From contig DRQB01000131.1 in NCBI GenBank assembly GCA_011330645.1, forward strand, positions 1-20,433: DNA of 20,433 nt. The letters are read 5' to 3'. Both the position numbers and the translations under genes were made by a program. Origin of the DNA: Campylobacterota bacterium. GTDB lineage: Bacteria; Campylobacterota; Campylobacteria; Campylobacterales; Sulfurovaceae. Under the pieces are notes generated by a model. That model saw only the letters and a list, made by a program, of their open reading frames with translations, made no database searches and was not told where the DNA came from. Shown piece after piece: positions 13,632-20,433 of the stretch. How positions within the stretch are numbered: the first letter of the stretch is position 1; each line of letters opens with the position of its first letter.

Positions 13632-14447
13632 TTACCCTATTTTGAGTAAAATTTTATCTAAAAGTGAAGTACTTACTATACGCTTTACATAGCCCAAAAG
13701 ATAGGTTGCTTTAGTGATATAATATCTAGGTTTTGGTTTTTTTGTAAGAATGATTTTATGTACCACGGCCGCAACTGTGTCGGCTTCTTGATTAAAAGGC
13801 ACTTTCTTGTGTTTCCCTGTTAGATTTTTTTCATAAGCTTCTTTGAAAACAGAATGTTCTATATCTACATTTTCTTTTAATTTTTTTATAGCTGTTTGAC
13901 GAAAGTGACTGCTAATGGGTCCTGTATTCAATATAACGGCATGAATATGCGTATCATTAAGTTCTAAACGTAAAGTATCTGTCAAGCCTTCTATAGCATA
14001 TTTACTGGCATTGTAGGCACCTCTCCCAAAAAGTGCAATAATTCCCAGTACAGAAGAATGTTGGATAATTTTACCATAGCCTTGTTTTCTCATCACCGGG
14101 ATAATTTGTCGTGTACATTCATGTAATCCAAAAACATTGGTTTCAAACTGTTCTTTGAGTACTTTTGTTTTAATATCTTCTACGGCACCTGCCTGACCAA
14201 AACCTGCATTGTTAAACCAAACATCTATTTTTGATTCTTTTTCTAAAACTGTTGAGATAACTTCTTTAATTTGATTAGGTTTGGTTACATCCAATTGCAT
14301 GGCATGAGGAAATCCCAATGATTTGAGCATTTCTACATCTCTCATATATCTGGCAGTAGGATAAACAGAAATATTTCTCTCTTTTAAGTATTTGGCTGTT
14401 TCTAGACCAATGCCTGTACTACATCCTGTAATCACTATGTTGGTCAT
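13632..14447 (-). CDS. Short-chain dehydrogenase/reductase
   Basis: A 271-residue classical SDR. It shows the nucleotide-binding TGCSTGIG (residues 7-14), DVWFNNAG (75-82), the catalytic serine in QHSSVLG (about 132) and YNASK (Y145, K149). The TAR in strand 2 (YPTARYM) suggests NADP(H) preference. The C-terminal part ends with a hydrophobic, basic tail resembling membrane-associated retinol-dehydrogenase-like SDRs. The substrate is not known. Its ATG overlaps the stop of bioV by four bases (ATGA), so it is the last gene of the aroB operon. The link to bioV raises the possibility of a role in fatty-acyl metabolism, but that is only context. It ends convergent with the diguanylate cyclase gene. 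Confidence 0.88.
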   Translation of the reverse strand: MTNIVITGCSTGIGLETAKYLKERNISVYPTARYMRDVEMLKSLGFPHAMQLDVTKPNQIKEVISTVLEKESKIDVWFNNAGFGQAGAVEDIKTKVLKEQFETNVFGLHECTRQIIPVMRKQGYGKIIQHSSVLGIIALFGRGAYNASKYAIEGLTDTLRLELNDTHIHAVILNTGPISSHFRQTAIKKLKENVDIEHSVFKEAYEKNLTGKHKKVPFNQEADTVAAVVHKIILTKKPKPRYYITKATYLLGYVKRIVSTSLLDKILLKIG

Positions 14448-14962
14448 GGTTGTTCCTTTAAGAGATGTCCTGCATCTTTTATAAAATAAGTTGTTACATC
14501 GTTAAAAAAATCTAATGCTGCATGACTATCGATTACTTTATCTTTTCCTCCAAGAAACACTTCGATGATTGTACCTCTTTGTTGTATCTCTTTTAACTTC
14601 TTCACATCCCAATGATAAGTCAGTAATGACTCTAATTCTTTTTTACTACCTAGTTCCAAATAGTGTGATAGGTCTATGTTAGATGGATAAGATACATTTT
14701 GAAGAAATTGTTTGATATAGGCTTCTTGATTCGTTTCAAAGTAACGGAGCTGTGCCCGAATAAAACTAGCTTTCTGTGTCTGAAAAAAAGCAGGAGAAAG
14801 TAGAATCAGCCGATCTACACGTTGTGTTGTTTGATAGACAGACTCAAAAGCTTTTTGTGCTCCAAAAGAAAAACCTACCACACAATACTCACTCTTTTTT
14901 AGATAACCTTTAAATAAGTTTTCTTCTCCATGAAGAGAAAATCCACTAAAATAATTCACGTA
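14444..14962 (-). CDS. bioV: Pimeloyl-ACP methyl ester esterase, BioV type
   Basis: A small alpha/beta hydrolase. The nucleophile elbow is VGFSFGAQKA (serine at residue 32), the acid is in GGKDKVIDS (Asp 141) and the base in DAGHLLK (His 166). BioV, described in Helicobacter, frees pimeloyl-ACP from its methyl ester in early biotin synthesis. The short length, missing cap domain and N-terminal NYFSGFSLHGEENLF fit that group better than BioH. An ATG at 14998 is in frame, but it would place 12 extra residues before the conserved YFSGF. I prefer the GTG at 14962 (172 residues), with AAAGAGA in front. The gene starts inside the end of ftsH-like (17-bp overlap) and its stop overlaps the SDR start. 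Confidence 0.75.
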   Translation of the reverse strand, partial: YVNYFSGFSLHGEENLFKGYLKKSEYCVVGFSFGAQKAFESVYQTTQRVDRLILLSPAFFQTQKASFIRAQLRYFETNQEAYIKQFLQNVSYPSNIDLSHYLELGSKKELESLLTYHWDVKKLKEIQQRGTIIEVFLGGKDKVIDSHAALDFFNDVTTYFIKDAGHLLKEQP

Positions 14963-16619
14963 AAATCTCTTTACACGCATCATGTGTAATATTTTCATGT
15001 GTTAAAAGATAGTTTGAAATCTCATTGAGTCCTTTTTCTAAAGTCTTGAGAAGTGCAGTGACTTCTGAGACAGATTCACGTAAAAGGGCTTCTTCTTGTT
15101 GTGGGGTTACAATGAAATTTTCACTCATGGCATATTCATAAATGACTTTTCGTACAAGTTCTTTGGCTTGTTGTATGTCTTGATTTGCATTGGTAAACTG
15201 CTCACTATAATGCAATTTAGTAGCGATACTACCTGACAAATAAAATTTAATTTTATTTATCAGTTGTGAACGAGAGAGTATCTCATGTTCTTGTGTTACA
15301 AGTAGCGTATTTACGATACCTATTTTTTCAAAGTCAATATCTAGCCATGTCGCAATGACTGCTTTGGCTCCTTGATATACAGCTTGAATTTCACGTTCTT
15401 TTTCTGTAAAAGAGAGTATTTTCCTTTTTCCTAAGAGCACTTTTTCTTTCACCGCTTCAAAATCCGATGTTTCGACCTCTTTTCTTCCTTCTCTCATCGC
15501 AAAAATAGCTGCCTCATTGGTGAGGGTATCTAGTGCAGCAGAGTTAAAACCTACGGTCATACGTGCGACATGAACAATATCTACAGAATTTGGCTTCTGT
15601 GCAAGGTAAAGTTCTAAGGTTTTAACCCTGTCAGCCAAATCGGGAAGAGAAATATGGATACGTCTATCAAAACGCCCTGCTCTTAAAAGAGCTTCATCCA
15701 GAACATCTATTTTATTGGTTGCACCTATAACAATCACTCCTGAACTCTCTTCAAATCCATCCATTTCTGTGAGGAGTTGATTGAGTGTGGCTTCACGTTC
15801 ATCATTTCTAAATTCTCCACGGCTTTTACCTACCGCATCAATTTCATCAATAAAAATAATACTGGGTGCCATTTGTTTCGCTTTTTTAAAAAGTTCAGAA
15901 ACTCTTTTTGCACCCATTCCTACATAGATATGTACAAAAGACGCACCACTTTGATAAAAAAATGGTACTTTGGCTTCTCCCGCAACAGCTTTTGAGATGA
16001 GTGTTTTTCCTACACCTGGAGGACCAACAAGCAATACCCCTTTAGGTAAACGGATATCCAAGTCACGGTATTTTTGAGGATCTTTTAGAAAATCGATAAT
16101 TTCTTCAAGTTCCTCTTTCACATCTTTTATCCCAGCTACATCTTGAAATGTAATATGCGAGGTAAGTGCTTGCACAGGTTCATAGGTTGTTTCTGGTGCA
16201 TTTTTCTGTGAGGCACGAATCTGTTTGAGTTGTTGCACTCTGTTTTGTTTGATAAGACTATATAAAAATCCCAATGTACCAAAAAGTATAAGTAGTGAAA
16301 AGATATCATACATATACGTATTGTCTTCTATAACTTCTACGGGGTATTTTGTAAAAAAAGCATCTTTGTTGATGGCATCTTTATAGATTTTATAGCGTTT
16401 AGTCCCTGTTTGGATACGGATATAGTCACCATCAACGATGAGTTTTTGGATTTTATTTTGTTTAAAAAGTGCATTGGCCTGTTTATGCGTGAGTAAGGGA
16501 TCTGTATCCCTAAGTATGGCAAAAGAAAGAAGCAATACTAAAACAACCAATAATCCTATAATAATTTTAATATTTTTACTGTTTAGTACAGGTTTAAATT
16601 TTTGCCTTGTTGCCTTCAT
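14946..16619 (-). CDS. FtsH-like AAA+ membrane protein with degenerate protease site
   Basis: A 557-residue FtsH relative. Two membrane helices (about residues 17-37 and 102-124) flank a small periplasmic domain. The AAA+ motor is intact: Walker A GPPGVGKT (199-206), Walker B IIFIDE (254-259), and the second region of homology with LLRAGRFDRR. The M41 peptidase region follows, but the HEAGH zinc motif is replaced. YHEAGHAII of FtsH aligns with YQGAKAVIA (415-423), so both histidines and the glutamate are gone, and only the third ligand Asp (D481 in NANQDIQQA) remains. It should be an unfoldase or scaffold, not a protease. GGAGG precedes the ATG. It overlaps mtaB by 26 bp and bioV by 17 bp. 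As I recall, the H. pylori homologue in this place is HP0286. Confidence 0.88.
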   Translation of the reverse strand: MKATRQKFKPVLNSKNIKIIIGLLVVLVLLLSFAILRDTDPLLTHKQANALFKQNKIQKLIVDGDYIRIQTGTKRYKIYKDAINKDAFFTKYPVEVIEDNTYMYDIFSLLILFGTLGFLYSLIKQNRVQQLKQIRASQKNAPETTYEPVQALTSHITFQDVAGIKDVKEELEEIIDFLKDPQKYRDLDIRLPKGVLLVGPPGVGKTLISKAVAGEAKVPFFYQSGASFVHIYVGMGAKRVSELFKKAKQMAPSIIFIDEIDAVGKSRGEFRNDEREATLNQLLTEMDGFEESSGVIVIGATNKIDVLDEALLRAGRFDRRIHISLPDLADRVKTLELYLAQKPNSVDIVHVARMTVGFNSAALDTLTNEAAIFAMREGRKEVETSDFEAVKEKVLLGKRKILSFTEKEREIQAVYQGAKAVIATWLDIDFEKIGIVNTLLVTQEHEILSRSQLINKIKFYLSGSIATKLHYSEQFTNANQDIQQAKELVRKVIYEYAMSENFIVTPQQEEALLRESVSEVTALLKTLEKGLNEISNYLLTHENITHDACKEILRELF

Positions 16620-17841
16620 GGTTTACCTCCACATCATTCAATAAAACCCAGTTCGCACTTAACTCTTCACTACTTGCAACTTCAACTTTGTTAAAGTACT
16701 GGTCAAAACCTTGGTATACACCCTCTTTGCCACTTTCAAGTAAGACTTCAAGGTTACTGTTGTGACTGCGTCTAAAAGCATAGTTTTTGGCTTTTATGAG
16801 TGCTGTGAGTTCTCGGTGACGCTCTTTTGCAATGTTTCCTCTAATCTCAGGTTTCATGACAGCACTTGCGGTATTGTCACGTTTGGAGTAAGAAAAGGCA
16901 TGCACATGTGTCAGAGGAAGTTCTTTCACTCTATCCATAGCGATTTTCCACTCTTTTTCATCTTCTCCAGGGTGTCCGACGATGAAGTCTGTTCCTAGTG
17001 CATACCCTTGTGAGGCGATTTTGTTAAAGAGTTCTAAATCAGTTTTGTAGGTATTGCGTCTGTTCATGACTTCTAGCATCTTGTCACTTGTGTGTTGGAG
17101 CGCAATATGCATCTGTTTTGCCATCCAAGGCTCGTTTAAAAGTTCCATAAATTCATCATCTATCTGTATGGGTTCTAAACTTCCTATGCGTATGCGTCTG
17201 ACACCACGAATGTTACTCATCTTTTTGAGTAGTTTAGCCATAGAAGTGTCATGGTCGCGTCCGTAACTTCCTACGTTGGTTCCTGTGAGTATGAACTCCC
17301 CAAAACCATTGGAAGCGAGTTTGGATATTTGCTCCAAGATGGTTTCTTCTTTATGTGAACGTGCCGCGCCGCGGACTTGTGGGATGATACAGTACGAACA
17401 GGCAAAGTCACAGCCCTCTTGTATCTTGATAAACGCCCTGCTTTTTCCTACAAACTCTTCTACGATGGTCGAGTCTATATGTTCAAGGTCACCTATTTGG
17501 TAAAAAGGGTTTTCATTTTTAAGTACGGCATTGATGTTCTCTTTTTCTGAGTGTCCAATGACACCAAAAACTTTTTTATCTTTAAAGAGACTTTCTCCTT
17601 TAGAGTGCGAACCGCAACCTGCAAGTATCACTTTAGCATCAGGGTTTTTACGCTTCATAGAAGAGATATAGTTTCTCACCGAAGAGTCTGCACCATTGGT
17701 GACCGTACAGGAGTTCACCACTATATAGTCAGATTCTAATTCATTATTGGTAAGTTCATAGTCCTTAAGTTTAGACATCATCACTTGGGTATCAAACTGA
17801 TTGGTACGGCATCCAAAGGTTTTAAAATAAACTTTCTGCAT
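16594..17841 (-). CDS. mtaB: tRNA t6A37 methylthiotransferase
   Basis: A 415-residue radical SAM enzyme that adds the methylthio group to t6A at position 37 of ANN-decoding tRNAs. The N-terminal UPF0004 domain carries the three cluster cysteines C11 (FGCRTNQ), C45 (VNSCTVTN) and C76 (AGCGSH). The radical SAM motif is CDFACSYC (C144, C148, C151). A TRAM-like RNA-binding segment forms the last 60 residues. The order of motifs and FGCRTNQFDTQVM favour MtaB over MiaB (which has GCQMN) and RimO. The start overlaps the mscS stop by one base (TAATG), and the end overlaps the ftsH-like start by 26 bp. C. jejuni Cj1006c and H. pylori HP0285 hold the same place beside mscS and aroB. Confidence 0.9.
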   Translation of the reverse strand: MQKVYFKTFGCRTNQFDTQVMMSKLKDYELTNNELESDYIVVNSCTVTNGADSSVRNYISSMKRKNPDAKVILAGCGSHSKGESLFKDKKVFGVIGHSEKENINAVLKNENPFYQIGDLEHIDSTIVEEFVGKSRAFIKIQEGCDFACSYCIIPQVRGAARSHKEETILEQISKLASNGFGEFILTGTNVGSYGRDHDTSMAKLLKKMSNIRGVRRIRIGSLEPIQIDDEFMELLNEPWMAKQMHIALQHTSDKMLEVMNRRNTYKTDLELFNKIASQGYALGTDFIVGHPGEDEKEWKIAMDRVKELPLTHVHAFSYSKRDNTASAVMKPEIRGNIAKERHRELTALIKAKNYAFRRSHNSNLEVLLESGKEGVYQGFDQYFNKVEVASSEELSANWVLLNDVEVNHEGNKAKI

Positions 17842-19484
17842 TAAAATGTCTCCTCGCCCATCGGCATATCTTGTGGTTTAGGCATAGGCTTACGTACATC
17901 TTTATCGACGTAGATAGACTGTGTAGGGAAGGCAAGTGTAATACTCTCTTCTTCATGGATACGTTTAATGATTTCAGCTGAAATAGTACTTCTGAGTGTC
18001 AATGTTGCAAAAGAGTTGGTCAGATACCATGCTGAAATCTTCATACCATAAGGTTCTATAAATGTTAAAATACGAGGTTCTACATTGGTGTTTTTGATAC
18101 TATAACTACTTCTGAGTTTATTGAGTTGCTTTCTAGTGATATCGGTATATCCTTTAGAATATTTACGTGTGACTTCCTTGGCTATAGATGCGGCCTTCTG
18201 GATATCGGAATCAAACGTAATCATAAAATCGATACCATCCCATACTGTTTTGAGTCCCGCATGTGAGTAATTGGCTATCATATCAGTAAATATGAAGTTG
18301 TTTGGAATGAAAATAACACGCCCTGCTCTACGATTGTGCATATATGCTGTAAGTGTCACATCTTCATGTAGTGTCATGCGAAGCATAGAGATATCAACAA
18401 TATCACCGATATACTCAATATTTCCTCTTTGAAATTTAACCCTGTCTCCCACATGTATGGTTCCACCCATTACGATAGTAAACCAACCCATGAGTGACAT
18501 AAACCAATCTTTCATAGCAATGGCTATACCTGCAGAAGCAAAACCTAAAATAGTCACAAGATAAGAGACATTTTCTATATAAGCAAGTAGAAGTGTTACG
18601 ATAGAAAGGAGTATAAATGTAATATTCAGTGCCTTGTTTATCGTATAAAACCTATCATTGTCAGACATATATTTACGTACAAAATATTTAAGAAGCACTA
18701 GAAGTAAAATAAAAAATAAAATGACTGCCCCAATTGTTATGGTCTTTTCTATCTCTTTTTTGATGGCACTTTTTAAATTAAAATTGATTTCATCAATTTT
18801 CTTTGTATAGACATTTTTTGTGGTTTTAAAAATATCAATGACTGGTTCAAAGGTTTTTATTTTTGCTTGATTTTCTTTGTAGGCGTTTAAATATTGTGTA
18901 TTATTATGATCTAAATTGATAAGTTCTTTTAAGAGGGTGTCTTTTTCTTTTAATTTACTCATAATATGTTGAAGTGAAGCATATCTTGAGGCATAAGCTT
19001 CTTGGTCTGATTTTAGTTTCTTTTGATAAGAAAGTGCACCAATCACAGCAAATGGATTTCCCACTATGGGTACTTCCTCAATGGTAGGTGGGGTTAAAAA
19101 CTTTTCAAATGGATCTTTCTCATACTCTTTGAGGAGTTGTAATTTTCCAACTAATGTTGTCTTTTGCTCTTTCTCTTTTTCCAAAGTGGCTTTTTGCTTT
19201 TTGGTTAGTTTTTTGAGGTGTTCTAAACGTGTTATATCTGCATTAAGAAATACTTGACGTTTTTTTAGTTCTTTGTAGGTGTGATAATTACTATAAATTT
19301 TTGACCAAATATTATTTTCAAGCAGTTCTTTGTCTATCGCATTTTTCTGAAGGATGATTTTTGTTATATGTGTATTGTTTTGTTCTGCTTGCATAGGGGA
19401 AGAGATATTGATATCACTTGGTGTCTCTGCCATGAGAGAAGGTACAAAACATACTAACGTGAAAAATAAGAGTATTAATCGCAT
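17841..19484 (-). CDS. MscS-family mechanosensitive channel with coiled-coil N-terminal domain
   Basis: A 547-residue protein with a signal peptide (MRLILLFFTLVCFVPSLMA), a long periplasmic helical region (about 40-245, with a Lys/Glu-rich coiled coil at 85-125) and three membrane helices at about 248-269, 281-303 and 305-325. The pore helix and start of the MscS beta domain follow: GFASAGIAIAMKDWFMSLMGW and HVGDRVKFQRG. MscS-type channels release solutes when turgor rises. The long N-terminal region resembles the larger MscK/YbdG-like members and may sense periplasmic cues. It sits between aroB and mtaB as in Helicobacter and Campylobacter. Its start overlaps the aroB end by ten bases and its stop overlaps the mtaB start by one. 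Confidence 0.9.
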   Translation of the reverse strand: MRLILLFFTLVCFVPSLMAETPSDINISSPMQAEQNNTHITKIILQKNAIDKELLENNIWSKIYSNYHTYKELKKRQVFLNADITRLEHLKKLTKKQKATLEKEKEQKTTLVGKLQLLKEYEKDPFEKFLTPPTIEEVPIVGNPFAVIGALSYQKKLKSDQEAYASRYASLQHIMSKLKEKDTLLKELINLDHNNTQYLNAYKENQAKIKTFEPVIDIFKTTKNVYTKKIDEINFNLKSAIKKEIEKTITIGAVILFFILLLVLLKYFVRKYMSDNDRFYTINKALNITFILLSIVTLLLAYIENVSYLVTILGFASAGIAIAMKDWFMSLMGWFTIVMGGTIHVGDRVKFQRGNIEYIGDIVDISMLRMTLHEDVTLTAYMHNRRAGRVIFIPNNFIFTDMIANYSHAGLKTVWDGIDFMITFDSDIQKAASIAKEVTRKYSKGYTDITRKQLNKLRSSYSIKNTNVEPRILTFIEPYGMKISAWYLTNSFATLTLRSTISAEIIKRIHEEESITLAFPTQSIYVDKDVRKPMPKPQDMPMGEETF

Positions 19485-20433
19485 ACTGTATCTCCAAAAG
19501 TACGAAGCACTTTTTTCACAATCTTCTCATCTATATTAGAAACTATTTTATGCTTCCCCATACCCTCTGGTAAAATAAATTTAATACTGCCTTTGGAAGA
19601 TTTTTTATCTAAAAAGAAATGTTCATAAAAATCATCTACATCTTTTATAAGATAGTCTGTAGGTAAAGAAGCCTTTTTTAAAAGAGCTTTGACTTCATCT
19701 GCTTCATTTGTGCTAAACATATCTAGCTCAACGGCTAAAGCATTTGCCATGACCATACCTATGGCGACAGCTTCTCCATGAAGATACTTCTTATACTGTG
19801 TTTCATTCTCTACTACATGTCCAAAGGTGTGTCCGTAGTTAAGCACTGCACGTATGCCGGCTTCTTTTTCATCTTGGTTGACTACCCAGGCTTTAAGCGA
19901 TACACTTTTGGCAATCATCTCTTTGATAGTATCTACGTTATTGAGGTCTGCACCTTGCAGGTAGTGGAAAAAGTCTTTGTCAAACATCACAGCCATTTTT
20001 ACGACTTCAGCAACACCTGCAGCAAACTCACGTGGAGGCAGTGTTTCCAAAAATAGTGGGTCAATGTAGACAGCTTTGGGCTGATAGAAGGCGCCTATGA
20101 GGTTTTTACCGTACTTGTTATTCACACCAGTTTTCCCACCTACTGAGGCATCTACCTGAGAAAGCAGTGTGGTAGGTATCTGGATAAAGTCAATCCCTCT
20201 TTGGTAAAGGCTGGCAGTAAAACCTGTCATATCTCCTATGACCCCTCCACCAAAAGCAATGAGTAAAGATTTTCTATCCAGTTTATGTTCAAAACATTCA
20301 TTGAGTATATTCTCAACGGTTTCTAATGTTTTATATTCTTCTCCATCGGGTATGGTAACGACATTCAGTGTTGTGGCAGAGATCTTTTTTAAAAGTGTTT
20401 GGAGATGGTATCCCGAAACAGTTGGATTTGTAA
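19475..20433 (-). CDS. aroB: 3-dehydroquinate synthase, N-terminus beyond the window
   Basis: AroB converts DAHP to 3-dehydroquinate in the shikimate pathway, with NAD and a divalent metal. The frame stays open to the window edge and begins TNPTVSGYHLQTLLKKI, so about 30 N-terminal residues are missing. At least 319 residues are seen. Key blocks: IPDGEEYKTLETV, the NAD-binding AFGGGVIGDMTGF, IPTTLLSQVDASVGGKTGVN, and metal-ligand segments YGHTFGH and HGEAVAIGM. The ATG at 20230 lies in the middle of the NAD-binding motif and is not the start. This is the first visible gene of the minus-strand operon, overlapping mscS by ten bases. Confidence 0.95.
   Translation of the reverse strand, partial: TNPTVSGYHLQTLLKKISATTLNVVTIPDGEEYKTLETVENILNECFEHKLDRKSLLIAFGGGVIGDMTGFTASLYQRGIDFIQIPTTLLSQVDASVGGKTGVNNKYGKNLIGAFYQPKAVYIDPLFLETLPPREFAAGVAEVVKMAVMFDKDFFHYLQGADLNNVDTIKEMIAKSVSLKAWVVNQDEKEAGIRAVLNYGHTFGHVVENETQYKKYLHGEAVAIGMVMANALAVELDMFSTNEADEVKALLKKASLPTDYLIKDVDDFYEHFFLDKKSSKGSIKFILPEGMGKHKIVSNIDEKIVKKVLRTFGDTVCD

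Noticed and set aside
13624..13636. GGTA-ACT-TACC hairpin between the convergent cyclase and SDR genes as terminator
   Set aside because: It is only four base pairs, overlaps the SDR stop codon and lacks a T run on the required side.
19475..20230. aroB starting at the ATG at 20230
   Set aside because: This methionine is in the GGGVIGDMTG NAD-binding motif, and clear AroB sequence continues upstream to the window edge.

Overview
The window looks like a chromosomal segment of a Campylobacterota (Epsilonproteobacteria) member, probably a free-living sulfur oxidiser of the Sulfurovum/Sulfurimonas type. This is an inference from gene content and AT-rich base composition. The minus-strand order aroB - mscS-like - mtaB - ftsH-like at 14946-20433 matches, as I recall it, Helicobacter pylori HP0283-HP0286. 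It is followed by a BioV-type pimeloyl-ACP methyl ester esterase, a form of the biotin enzyme known from this phylum.

Layout. 1-600: the tail of an unknown gene, a strong hairpin, and a small exported protein of unknown function with its own terminator-like hairpin. 600-1300: about 700 bases without a convincing gene, whose last 140 bases carry four palindromic operators spaced exactly 42 bp apart. 1301-3216: a TetR regulator, a methyltransferase and a DUF2238 membrane protein on the plus strand. 3206-4727 (minus): a second methyltransferase and a periplasmic Tll0287-like (DUF3365) protein with a haem motif. 4880-6121: an HI0933/YhiN-type flavoprotein behind a region of mutually complementary segments. 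6245-8862: a two-gene operon of a PycTM (DUF5706)-DUF3616 fusion and a phosphate-selective-type porin. 9013-10593: a SulP anion transporter. 10704-11387: an exported rhodanese. 11390-12310 (minus): mogA and two small genes, one a 49-residue membrane protein. 12427-13610: a GEMM (cyclic dinucleotide) riboswitch leading into a membrane diguanylate cyclase. 13632-20433 (minus): a tightly packed run SDR - bioV - ftsH-like - mtaB - mscS - aroB with overlapping or nearly overlapping ends.

How the parts work together. The aroB run is a housekeeping operon in which most genes overlap, so they are probably translated from one message. Its FtsH-like member keeps the AAA+ motor but has lost the zinc protease motif. 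The riboswitch and diguanylate cyclase pair suggests feedback of a cyclic dinucleotide on a gene that makes it. The TetR promoter is almost certainly autoregulated, because one perfect palindrome fills the 17-bp spacer between its -35 and -10 boxes.

The least explained items are the 42-bp-phased operator array with a nested long palindrome, the PycTM-DUF3616 fusion placed beside a porin instead of a nucleotide cyclase, the protease-dead FtsH, and the alternative pairings upstream of the flavoprotein gene. I see no complete mobile element, CRISPR array, tRNA or rRNA.
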